64,000 nucleotides of DNA, taken from the NCBI RefSeq assembly GCF_000023825.1, contig NC_013061.1:4836001-4900000 (forward strand). Direction: 5' to 3'. Position 1 is the stretch's first letter; each line of letters opens with the position of its first letter. Position numbers and translations under genes: made by a program. Of the stretch, positions 19,962-27,881 are shown piece after piece. Source of the DNA: Pedobacter heparinus DSM 2366 (GTDB taxonomy: Bacteria; Bacteroidota; Bacteroidia; Sphingobacteriales; Sphingobacteriaceae). The notes under the pieces were generated by a model. The model did not search any database and was not told the origin of the DNA. It worked only from the letters and a program-made list of their open reading frames with translations.

Positions 19962-20048
19962 TTTTTCTTACCTGTTTATATATATTACAATTAACAGGAT
20001 GGGTACATGTACGTCAGTAAAAAATAAATATCCTTTTTTTTTGAAAAA

Positions 20049-20630
20049 TTAGCTTCGGTAAAACAAAAGCAACAATAAAGCGCCATTACGGACCATAAAA
20101 TCTTTAATCGTTTTCAATGCTTTTACCATCTGGCTGTTTACGGTACTGTCTTTTATGCCCAGTTTCTCTGCCGCCTGTTTATAAGAATAACCATAATTAC
20201 GGCAAAGATCGTAAATAAGGCGCCGCTGTGGAGGAAGCTGCGCAATTGCTTTTCCAATAAATTCACCTGTTTGCCTTCTTTCAGTATATTGCAAACCATC
20301 TTCACTCTGGTCCAGTGCGTGTCCAAACAGTTCATCCGAGATCCATGTCTCCCTTGAAGCCTGTTTAAGAATATTTAACGCCAGGTTTCTTGCAATGGTA
20401 AAAAGAAAACCCTGAACCGAACGGTCGGTCCTCACTGATGCCGCATGCTCCCATAACTTTACAAAAGTATCCTGTGTAACATCCTCAGCAAGTACAGGCG
20501 ATTTAAGAATGCCAAGGGCATAAGCATAGATCTTCTTAACATACAAGTTATACAGCTGCGAAAATGCTGCCCTGTCCTGTTGCTTAAGTTTCTCTAATAA
20601 TTCTATTTCCCCTATGGTAGACAACCGCAT
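20049..20630 (-). CDS. ECF RNA polymerase sigma factor (FecI-like)
   Basis: 193 residues, standard ECF length. Region 2 includes AEDVTQDTFVKLWEH and FLFTIARNLALNILK; region 4 includes LPPQRRLIYDLCRNYGYSYK followed by AAEKLGIKDSTVNSQMVKAL. It should direct transcription of the SusC/SusD/thioredoxin genes when released by the FecR-like protein encoded 87 bases downstream. The C-terminal tail (GALLLLLFYRS) is unusually hydrophobic and may be family-typical. Confidence 0.94.
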   Translation of the reverse strand: MRLSTIGEIELLEKLKQQDRAAFSQLYNLYVKKIYAYALGILKSPVLAEDVTQDTFVKLWEHAASVRTDRSVQGFLFTIARNLALNILKQASRETWISDELFGHALDQSEDGLQYTERRQTGEFIGKAIAQLPPQRRLIYDLCRNYGYSYKQAAEKLGIKDSTVNSQMVKALKTIKDFMVRNGALLLLLFYRS

Positions 20631-20636
20631 ACTCTA

Positions 20637-20667
20637 CAAATCTAGTAGATTTTATTTATAAACTCAA
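20637..20667 (-). promoter_or_regulatory. promoter of the ECF sigma gene
   Basis: On the minus strand TTG (20667-20665) and TAGATTTG (20644-20637) fit the Bacteroidota -33/-7 pattern with a 20-base spacer. Start of transcription would fall at or within a few bases of the ATG at 20630, implying a leaderless or almost leaderless mRNA. Confidence 0.45.
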
Positions 20668-20780
20668 CTGATTCGATTATTAATGCGGAAGTTACATAAT
20701 TTTAACAGGAATTTAAAATGTCACGACAGCCTAAACCCCACAGAAAGCATACCGAAATATGCTGCAAGGAAATAAATTCA

Positions 20781-20788
20781 TAGCTTTG
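20781..20788 (+). promoter_or_regulatory. -7 promoter element of the aminopeptidase gene
   Basis: TAGCTTTG matches TAnnTTTG and sits 31 bases before the ATG at 20820. No clear -33 TTG is present at the expected distance. Confidence 0.45.
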
Positions 20789-20819
20789 CACATATACTGA
20801 CATACAAAAAAAGCTGAAT

Positions 20820-22595
20820 ATGACTTACCTGGAAAAACTGAACGAAATACGCCGTCAAATGAAGGCCGACAATGTACAGGCTTATATCATCCCATCTGCC
20901 GACCCGCATATCAGCGAATATTTACCCAGGCGTTACAAATGTATACCTTTCGCGTCAGGTTTTAGTGGTTCGGCGGGAGCGCTGGTCATTACCCAGGACA
21001 CTGCAGGTCTATGGACCGACTTTCGTTATTTTGAACAGGCTGCAGATGAATTAAAAGGAAGTGGCTTTGAGCTCATGAAACAAAAGGTACAGCATGCCCC
21101 TGAATACATCCAATGGCTAACTGAAAAATTCGATAAAGGTGCAACGGTTGCTGCTGATGATAAATTGTTATCGGTATTGCTGGGCGAAATGCTTACCCAG
21201 AAACTATCCGTTAAAGGAATAAGTCTGAGCAACAAAGACTATTTAAGCCCAATCTGGAAAAACAGGCCTGAATTGCCTTCGGAAAAGGCTTTTTTAATCG
21301 AAGAGCAGTATACAGGTCAGTCTGTACGGACCAAACTTGAGCAGTTAAGGGCAGCCATGCAGCAACAGGCTGCAGGATACCACCTCATTTCCTCTCTTGA
21401 CGATCTGGCCTGGTTATTCAATATCCGTGGTAAAGATGTAAACTATAACCCTGTAGTCCTGAGCTTTGCACTCATCAGTCAGGACTATGCTACGCTATAT
21501 ATCGATGTAGATAAACTGAGTTCAGCAGAAAAAGAAACCTTGTTAAAGAGCGGGGTGGAAGTACTGCCTTACGGAGAAATTGAACAGGCCATCACACATA
21601 TTCCGGCCGACAGCAACATCCTTATCGATCCAAAACGCAATTGTTTTGCTTTCTATAAACTGGTCCCTTCAACTGTAAGGATCATAAAAGATACCAACCC
21701 TACCACCAACTTAAAGGCGGTTAAAAACGAAACTGAGCTTTCCAATACCAGAGCAGCAATGCTTAAGGATGGCCTGGCCATTACCCGTTTTTTAAAATGG
21801 CTTTCCGAAAATATAGGTAAAACAACCATTACAGAACTTTCTGCCGCAGCCGAACTCCGCAAGTTCAGACTGGAGCAGCCAGGCTTTATTGGCGATAGTT
21901 TTAATACCATCAGTGCCTATAAAGCACATGCTGCACTGCCTCACTATGGGGCATCGGAAGAAAGCAATGCAGCGGTTAAAGCTGAGGGCCTGTTCCTTGT
22001 GGATTCCGGTGGTCAGTATTATTATGGAACTACCGACATTACCCGTACCATTCCAATGGGAAACAATACTGAAGAGGAAAGTACAGACTATACCTTGGTG
22101 CTCAAAGGGATGATCGATGGCTGTAAAGCTCGTTTTCCTAAAGGTACCTGTGGCTACCAGATTGACGCCATCACCCGCAAGCCTCTATGGGATTATGCCA
22201 TTAATTATGGTCATGGCACCGGCCACGGGGTAGGCTATTTCCTCAATGTCCACGAAGGTCCGCAGGTATTTAACCCAACAGCCAATCCGGTCCCTGTTGA
22301 ACCCGGGATGATCACTTCTGTAGAACCTGGAGTATACCGCCCCGGCAAACACGGCATACGTATTGAAAACCTGGTCAATACCATTAGGGATGTCAGCAAT
22401 GAATTCAATGAATTTTACGCCTTTGAATGCCTTACCATTGCACCCATCAGCACTAAAATTGTAAAAAAAGACCTGCTGGAAGCAGCACAGCTAGCATGGC
22501 TGAACAATTATAACGCTATGGTTTTTGAAAAACTAGGTCCTTTATTAACTCCTGATGAAGCGGCCTGGTTAAAAGAAGAAACCAAAGCCATATAA
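20820..22595 (+). CDS. Xaa-Pro aminopeptidase (aminopeptidase P, M24B)
   Basis: 591 residues, matching the long three-domain aminopeptidase P form. Two creatinase-like N-terminal domains (about 1-300) precede the pita-bread M24 peptidase domain (about 310-530) and a C-terminal M24_C extension. All five metal ligands are visible: Asp395 (LVDSGG), Asp406 (TTDITR), His469 (GTGHGVG), Glu502 (SVEPGVY) and Glu516 (RIENLV). It removes N-terminal residues preceding proline, in the cytoplasm (no signal peptide). It is monocistronic, with its stop one base from the convergent fucose operon. Confidence 0.95.
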   Translation: MTYLEKLNEIRRQMKADNVQAYIIPSADPHISEYLPRRYKCIPFASGFSGSAGALVITQDTAGLWTDFRYFEQAADELKGSGFELMKQKVQHAPEYIQWLTEKFDKGATVAADDKLLSVLLGEMLTQKLSVKGISLSNKDYLSPIWKNRPELPSEKAFLIEEQYTGQSVRTKLEQLRAAMQQQAAGYHLISSLDDLAWLFNIRGKDVNYNPVVLSFALISQDYATLYIDVDKLSSAEKETLLKSGVEVLPYGEIEQAITHIPADSNILIDPKRNCFAFYKLVPSTVRIIKDTNPTTNLKAVKNETELSNTRAAMLKDGLAITRFLKWLSENIGKTTITELSAAAELRKFRLEQPGFIGDSFNTISAYKAHAALPHYGASEESNAAVKAEGLFLVDSGGQYYYGTTDITRTIPMGNNTEEESTDYTLVLKGMIDGCKARFPKGTCGYQIDAITRKPLWDYAINYGHGTGHGVGYFLNVHEGPQVFNPTANPVPVEPGMITSVEPGVYRPGKHGIRIENLVNTIRDVSNEFNEFYAFECLTIAPISTKIVKKDLLEAAQLAWLNNYNAMVFEKLGPLLTPDEAAWLKEETKAI

Positions 22596-22615
22596 TTTAG
22601 ATAGATCTATCTAAA
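22596..22615. repeat. perfect 20-bp palindrome at convergent stop codons
   Basis: TTTAGATAGA (22596-22605) is followed by its exact reverse complement (22606-22615). It starts one base after the aminopeptidase stop and contains the last codons (LDRSI and stop) of the opposing dehydrogenase gene. It could serve as an AT-rich bidirectional terminator for the two converging transcripts. Confidence 0.6.
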
Positions 22616-23376
22616 TGCACATAGCCTCCATCTACATACACCAATTGTCCGGTTGTATGGCTGGAGGCTTCAGATAATAAAAATACCGTTGCATTTGCAA
22701 TCTCTTCCGCTGTCGTCATTCTTTGTCCAAAAGGGATCCTGGCTTTAATCGAAGCCAGTTTCTCCTCAGCATTCGGAATTGAATTGATCCAGGTCTGGTA
22801 CAAAGGTGTATAACATTCTGCAACAATAACCGCATTTACGCGAATCTCATAAGGCAGTAGCTCTAAGGCCCATTCGCGTGTTAAAGCATTTCTGGCCCCA
22901 TTAGAGGCCGCATAAGCAGAAGTCCCACCTTGCCCGGTATCCGCCACCTTTGAACCGATATTCACAATTGCACCTTTTGAAGCCTTTAATGCGGGCAAGG
23001 CATGATGTGCCATCAGATAATAGTGGATCACATTCTTGTGCAGGCTGTCTACAAAACGTTCATAACTACCACTCTCCAGCCCCACACCGTCATTTACACC
23101 TGCATTATTTACCAATCCGTCAATCCGGCCAAATTTCTCCAAAACAATTTCAACTGCTTTTGCTGCTGCCGCAGGATTGGTCAGCTCGGCACTTACCTGA
23201 AAAACCTGTCCGCCATTTGCACTGATATCCTTGGCAAGTCTCAGGTTATCCTGTTCGTTTCTTCCAACAATAACGGGAATAGCCCCTTCTTTAGCCAGTA
23301 CCCTTACAATACCTTCTCCAATACCTTTTGCGCCACCGGTAACAATGACCACTTTATCTTTTAATTGCAAATCCAT
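22597..23376 (-). CDS. SDR family sugar dehydrogenase, probable L-fucose 1-dehydrogenase
   Basis: 259 residues from Met at 23376; the longer frame to 23442 would overlap the upstream lactonase gene. The Rossmann NAD(P) motif is TGGAKGIGEG and the NNAG motif is present (VNNAGVND). The active-site segment reads YAASN (Tyr155-Asn159), so the usual YxxxK lysine is replaced by asparagine. Similar SDRs in fucose loci oxidise L-fucose to L-fuconolactone, the first step of the non-phosphorylating pathway. It is the last gene of the seven-gene operon. Assignment to fucose rests on the neighbours (FucP, lactonase); a rhamnose dehydrogenase is the main alternative. Confidence 0.75.
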   Translation of the reverse strand: MDLQLKDKVVIVTGGAKGIGEGIVRVLAKEGAIPVIVGRNEQDNLRLAKDISANGGQVFQVSAELTNPAAAAKAVEIVLEKFGRIDGLVNNAGVNDGVGLESGSYERFVDSLHKNVIHYYLMAHHALPALKASKGAIVNIGSKVADTGQGGTSAYAASNGARNALTREWALELLPYEIRVNAVIVAECYTPLYQTWINSIPNAEEKLASIKARIPFGQRMTTAEEIANATVFLLSEASSHTTGQLVYVDGGYVHLDRSI

Positions 23377-23389
23377 CGATTGCTGTATT

Positions 23390-24220
23390 TTATAGATTAT
23401 AGAATTTTGTTGCATTACCACCCCAGAACATACTTTGTTCATCGGCAGATAATTTTAAAGTATACTGTTCCATTATACCAAGTACCCGCTGGTAAGCCGC
23501 TGCCACCAGACAAACCGGCCAGTCAGATCCATACATTAGCCTTGCCGGTCCGAAAGCTTCAAAAACAACGTCCAGATAAGGTTCAAAATCTTCCGGTTTC
23601 CAATGTTGCCAGTCGGCCTCAGTTACCATTCCCGAGACTTTGCAGTAGACATTTTCATACTTGGCCAAAGCAACAATATCCTTTTTCCAATCCCCGGTAT
23701 TTCCGTTTTTAATGTCTGGCTTTGCCATATGGTCCAGCACAAAGGGCTGGTCCGGAAACCTTGAAACCAGTTCAGCAGCGTATCTTAGCTGATCCGGAAA
23801 AATCAGGATATCATAGGTATAACCAAACGGTCTGAGCTTACCTATGCCGTTTGAAAATTCCGGCCTCAGCATTAGTGCACGGTCTTGTTCACCTTGTAAA
23901 ATATGCCTGAAACCCTTTAACTTATCGTATTCCTGTAGAACCGAAAGCTGCACTTCAATATCCGGGGCCTGCAAATCAACCCAACCTACAACACCTTTCA
24001 CAAAGTCATTCTCAGCTGCATTTTTAAGCTGAAAAAGATTTTCGGCTGCCGACTGGTCCGACTGTACAACAACACTCCCGTCAAAATGATGCTGCTGAAG
24101 TAAGGGTAATAGCTGTTCAGGCTTAAAATCTGCCCTCAACACCGCCATATCCTCGGTGATCCAGCTGTCCCTTAACGTATCATATATCCAGAAATGCTGA
24201 TGGGCATCAATTTTTAACAT
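23390..24220 (-). CDS. amidohydrolase family sugar lactonase, probable L-fuconolactonase
   Basis: 276 residues, typical of the amidohydrolase-2/PDC-lactonase group. The metal-binding start is KIDAHQHFW (residues 3-11), with FVLDHMAKPDI and LMYGSDWPVC further on carrying the conserved His and Asp. It should hydrolyse the lactone made by the SDR dehydrogenase to L-fuconate. The first 14 bases overlap the end of the upstream hydrolase gene, indicating coupled translation in the operon. Confidence 0.85.
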   Translation of the reverse strand: MLKIDAHQHFWIYDTLRDSWITEDMAVLRADFKPEQLLPLLQQHHFDGSVVVQSDQSAAENLFQLKNAAENDFVKGVVGWVDLQAPDIEVQLSVLQEYDKLKGFRHILQGEQDRALMLRPEFSNGIGKLRPFGYTYDILIFPDQLRYAAELVSRFPDQPFVLDHMAKPDIKNGNTGDWKKDIVALAKYENVYCKVSGMVTEADWQHWKPEDFEPYLDVVFEAFGPARLMYGSDWPVCLVAAAYQRVLGIMEQYTLKLSADEQSMFWGGNATKFYNL

Positions 24221-25064
24221 AATTCTTCACCTGCTGTTTAGAACTGCCCAGACCCTCAATGCCCAGCTCAACCACATCACCATCTTTAAGGTATACCGGC
24301 GGGTTAAAACCCAGTCCAACACCTGCAGGGGTTCCTGTCGAGATCACGTCACCTGGTAAAAGCGTCATAAACTGGCTCACATAAGCCACTACAAAAGGTA
24401 CATTGAATATAAAATTAGAAGTATTGCCGTCCTGCATTTTTTTATCGTTAACGGTAAGCCAAAGTCTGAGGTTGTCTACATCGGCAATTTCATCCTTTGT
24501 AGCCAGGAACGGGCCAAGCGGCGCAAAAGTATCACAGCCTTTTCCTTTGTCCCAGGTACCGTTTCTTTCTATCTGAAACTCACGTTCCGAAACATCATTG
24601 TGCAATACATAACCCGCCACATAATTCAGGGCATCTGCCTCTTCTACATACGATGCTTTTTTTCCTATAACTACTGCTAGTTCTACTTCCCAGTCGGTTT
24701 TAACCGAATTTTTAGGGATCACAATGTCATCAAAAGGGCCAACCAATGCAGTAGTCGATTTCATAAATATAACCGGCTCCGGTGGTATAGGCGCACCTGT
24801 TTCCTTTGCATGATCTGCATAGTTCAATCCGATACATACAATCTTTGAAGGACGCGCTATCGGCGAGCCTAATCTGCTTCCTGCAGGTACAACCGGTAAT
24901 TTACCTTCATTTGCCTTCACAAATGCCGCAAGACGTTCCAGTCCCTTATCCTTAAAGAATCTCTCGTTATAATCCTCACCAAAAGCTGAAGTATCGTACC
25001 AGGTATCGTTTAAAATTACACCGGTCTTTTCCAGATCGGCAGCTCCCCATCTAATTAATTTCAT
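24207..25064 (-). CDS. fumarylacetoacetase-family hydrolase, probable 2,4-diketo-3-deoxy-L-fuconate hydrolase
   Basis: 285 residues. The C-terminal FAH fold begins near residue 72 (VCIGLNYADHAKETG). Metal-binding acidic residues appear in DWEVELAVVIG, and the active-site loop has NDVSERE; STGTPAGVG is the conserved turn near the end. In sugar-acid pathways these enzymes split 2,4-diketo-3-deoxy acids to pyruvate and L-lactate. The gene lies between the second dehydrogenase (47 bases upstream) and the lactonase (overlapping), which fits the final step of the pathway. Confidence 0.85.
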   Translation of the reverse strand: MKLIRWGAADLEKTGVILNDTWYDTSAFGEDYNERFFKDKGLERLAAFVKANEGKLPVVPAGSRLGSPIARPSKIVCIGLNYADHAKETGAPIPPEPVIFMKSTTALVGPFDDIVIPKNSVKTDWEVELAVVIGKKASYVEEADALNYVAGYVLHNDVSEREFQIERNGTWDKGKGCDTFAPLGPFLATKDEIADVDNLRLWLTVNDKKMQDGNTSNFIFNVPFVVAYVSQFMTLLPGDVISTGTPAGVGLGFNPPVYLKDGDVVELGIEGLGSSKQQVKNYVKN

Positions 25065-25110
25065 TTTTTTCTTTTTTTCCTGAAAGATAATAATTGTTTG
25101 TTATCCCAAC

Positions 25111-25875
25111 TTAATTATTCAATTTAATAAAGCCTCCATCCAGCGGATAGTCGTTACCCGTTACAAAACCCGCTTCGTCAGAACATAGGTAAAGGGCCAG
25201 TGAAGCAACTTCTTCTGGTTTTCCCATTCTACCTATAGGCTGACTTTTAGATAGTTTTTCAAATATTTCTGCTTCCTGCCCGGCATAGTTTTTGGCAATA
25301 AAGCCGTCTACAAATGGGGTATGTATCCTTGCCGGTGATATGCTGTTACACCGGATGCCATCTGCCATGTAATCTTTGGCAACCGACAGGGTCATCGCAT
25401 AAACAGCACCTTTACTCATAGAATAGGCAAAACGGTCTGCCAAACCCACCAATGCCCCTATAGAAGCCATATTGAGCACTACACCCGCACCTTTTTGCTT
25501 CATAACAGGAATGGCAGCATACAGGCAATTGTAGGCTCCCTTAACATTTACATCAAATACCTTTGTAAACTCGGCTTCTGTAGTCGTATCCGCCCTTCCA
25601 ATATGGGCAATACCGGCATTATTTACCAGGATATCTATATTACCGATCTGATGAAATACCTCAACAACATCCGATTGCCGGCTCACGTCACAACCATACG
25701 CAAAAGCCTGCCCTCCTGCGGCCTTTATTTCATTAACGGCCTGTAAAGCTGCAGCTGCATTTAATTCCACTATGTGTACATCTGCCCCTTGTTTTGCAAA
25801 AAGCACGGATATGGCCTTGCCTATCCCACTTCCTCCTCCGGTAACAATCGCTGATTTTCCTTTTAAACTAAACAT
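25111..25875 (-). CDS. SDR oxidoreductase, probable 2-keto-3-deoxy-L-fuconate dehydrogenase
   Basis: 254 residues. It has TGGGSGIGKA, NNAG, and an intact catalytic YSMSK preceded by MASIGAL; it ends with the SDR C-terminal GNDYPLDGGF. In the proposed pathway it oxidises 2-keto-3-deoxy-L-fuconate at C4 to the diketo acid, the substrate of the FAH-family hydrolase encoded next. Unlike the other SDR of the operon it keeps the catalytic lysine. It follows the UxaA gene by 9 bases. Confidence 0.82.
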   Translation of the reverse strand: MFSLKGKSAIVTGGGSGIGKAISVLFAKQGADVHIVELNAAAALQAVNEIKAAGGQAFAYGCDVSRQSDVVEVFHQIGNIDILVNNAGIAHIGRADTTTEAEFTKVFDVNVKGAYNCLYAAIPVMKQKGAGVVLNMASIGALVGLADRFAYSMSKGAVYAMTLSVAKDYMADGIRCNSISPARIHTPFVDGFIAKNYAGQEAEIFEKLSKSQPIGRMGKPEEVASLALYLCSDEAGFVTGNDYPLDGGFIKLNN

Positions 25876-25884
25876 TTTTAATAA

Positions 25885-27543
25885 TTATAATGAAACTCCT
25901 CTTTTCCATGGAATAAAATCATCCTGGTTCAACTGTACTGCCTTTGGAATGATCTCTCCACTGGCGGCTTTTATGCAATATTCCAGAATTTCTGCACCCA
26001 TTTCCTCTATCGTCTTCTCGCCCCTGATAATGGCACCGGTATCAATGTCAATGATATCACTCATCCTTGTGGCCAATGCAGTATTTGTCGCTACTTTAAT
26101 AACCGGACAAACCGGATTTCCGGTTGGTGTACCCAATCCTGTTGTAAATAAAATCAGTGTGGCCCCACTTGCAGCCTTTCCCGTAGTCGCCTCTACATCA
26201 TTACCCGGTGTACAGACCAAACTTAAACCTGGCCTGCTTACTGGTTCTGTATAATCCAGTACATCCACCACAGGTGATGTTCCTGCTTTTTTAGCAGCCC
26301 CCGTACTTTTTATCGCATCCGTGATCAGTCCGTCTTTAATGTTACCGGGCGAGGGGTTCATGTGGAAACCCGAGCCCACAGCATGCGCCTGTGCATCGTA
26401 TTCCTGCATCAACCTGATAAATTTTTCTGCCGTGGGTTCATTCACACACCTGTCAATTATATTTTGTTCTGCTCCGCAAAGCTCCGGGAATTCCGCCAAT
26501 AAAACTTTTGCACCTAAAGCTACTAATAAATCAGAGGTATAACCAACAGCCGGATTGGCCGATATCCCACTAAAGCCATCACTGCCACCGCACTTAACCC
26601 CCACACATAATTTACTTAACGGAGCTGGCTTTCTCTCGTTTTTATCAATCTCTGTCAACCCCAGAAATGTTTTCAGTATAGCTGATTTGATCAATTGCTC
26701 TTCGCTCTGGCTTTGCTGTTGTTCAAATATCAGTACCGGTTTATCAAACAATGGATTTCTCTGTTTAACATCATTCAACAGATCCTGCGTCTGCAGATGC
26801 TGGCAACCCAAACTCAAAACAGTTATTCCAGCAACATTGGGATGATCTGCATAAGCAGCAAGCAGTTGGCTCAGCAAGGCCGAATCCTGCCTGGTCCCAC
26901 CACAACCACCCTGATGGTTCAGGAATTTAATGCCGTCAACATTTTTAAATACCCGCTTTTTAAGGGGCTCTGCAGGCACAAGTTCATCCAATTTAAATGA
27001 GCTCAGCTCTTGTCCCGACCGGTAAGCATCCAGCAAAGCTTCTGTAAACTGTTTGTATTTATCCGTCACTGTATAACCCAGTGTATTGTACAAAGCTTCC
27101 TTGATCACATCCAGGTTCCTGTTCTCACAAAAAACTGTAGGTACAAAAAGCCAGTAATTGGCTGTGCCAACCCTTCCATCGGGCCGGTGGTATCCATTAA
27201 AAGTCTTATCCTTAAATTTCGTGACATCCGGCACCTGCCATTCATAATCCACCTTCCGGTAAGCATAGTCCTGTGAGGCATGGTGTACATTGCCTGTAGT
27301 CATTAAACCGCCCTGCGGAATAAAAGCAGTGGCCTTTCCAACAAGTACACCATACATTAAAACCTCAGCACCAACAGCAAGATCGGTTATAAAGAACTTA
27401 TGTTTGGCACGTATATCATCCTTTAAAGTGATCACCTCACCCTTCCATGTTATGATTTGTCCTTTAGGCAAATCCTGTAAAGCCACCAGCACATTATCAT
27501 CCGGGTGGATCTGCAAAAAACTTTTTATTGTATTCGTCGACAT
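25885..27543 (-). CDS. UxaA-family (altronate/galactarate-type) sugar acid dehydratase, probable L-fuconate dehydratase
   Basis: 552 residues. An N-terminal SAF domain (about 12-95) is followed by the UxaA catalytic parts: NGYHRPDGRVGTANYWLFVP, LNHQGGCGGTRQD, VGVKCGGSDGFSGISANPA and SRPGLSLVCTPGNDVEATTG. Family members dehydrate altronate, galactarate or similar acids with an iron centre. In this operon the acid at hand should be L-fuconate, so it stands where an enolase-superfamily fuconate dehydratase is found in Xanthomonas. Its ATG shares one base with the mutarotase stop (TGATG), so translation is coupled. Confidence 0.88.
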   Translation of the reverse strand: MSTNTIKSFLQIHPDDNVLVALQDLPKGQIITWKGEVITLKDDIRAKHKFFITDLAVGAEVLMYGVLVGKATAFIPQGGLMTTGNVHHASQDYAYRKVDYEWQVPDVTKFKDKTFNGYHRPDGRVGTANYWLFVPTVFCENRNLDVIKEALYNTLGYTVTDKYKQFTEALLDAYRSGQELSSFKLDELVPAEPLKKRVFKNVDGIKFLNHQGGCGGTRQDSALLSQLLAAYADHPNVAGITVLSLGCQHLQTQDLLNDVKQRNPLFDKPVLIFEQQQSQSEEQLIKSAILKTFLGLTEIDKNERKPAPLSKLCVGVKCGGSDGFSGISANPAVGYTSDLLVALGAKVLLAEFPELCGAEQNIIDRCVNEPTAEKFIRLMQEYDAQAHAVGSGFHMNPSPGNIKDGLITDAIKSTGAAKKAGTSPVVDVLDYTEPVSRPGLSLVCTPGNDVEATTGKAASGATLILFTTGLGTPTGNPVCPVIKVATNTALATRMSDIIDIDTGAIIRGEKTIEEMGAEILEYCIKAASGEIIPKAVQLNQDDFIPWKRGVSL

Positions 27544-27881
27544 CAGGCCTTTAACTCAAATATTTTATCCATCATTATCCATTTCTCTCCGGGCCTGGCA
27601 CCCGGTACTGCTTGCTGGTATTTCCACATTAAGGTTTCCCAGGCCTGCACCTTTTCATTTCCGGCGTCCATCTCAGCTTTTTTATCAAAACTAAAACTGT
27701 CATTTACCTCCATGATCATAAACAGGCGGGTACCTGCACGGTAAATTTCCATATCCTCAATACCGGCCACAGTAATGCTATCTATAATCTCCGGCCATAC
27801 CTTACGGTGCATCTCCTCATACTCGGCAATAAGCCCCTCATCCGCAATCAGGTCCAGTGTCAGACAATATCTTTTATTCAT
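27543..27881 (-). CDS. RhaM-family L-fucose/L-rhamnose mutarotase
   Basis: 112 residues, the usual RhaM (DUF718) length. It has EYEEMHRKVWPEIIDSI near residue 20, then YRAGTRLFMIMEV and the C-terminal KWIMMDKIFEL. It interconverts alpha and beta anomers of 6-deoxyhexoses so the dehydrogenase receives the right anomer. It overlaps the permease gene by 8 bases and the dehydratase gene by one. Confidence 0.9.
   Translation of the reverse strand: MNKRYCLTLDLIADEGLIAEYEEMHRKVWPEIIDSITVAGIEDMEIYRAGTRLFMIMEVNDSFSFDKKAEMDAGNEKVQAWETLMWKYQQAVPGARPGEKWIMMDKIFELKA

Noticed and set aside
20781..22595. Aminopeptidase P as part of the neighbouring SusC/SusD system
   Set aside because: It is on the opposite strand with its own promoter and no signal peptide, so it is treated as an independent housekeeping gene.
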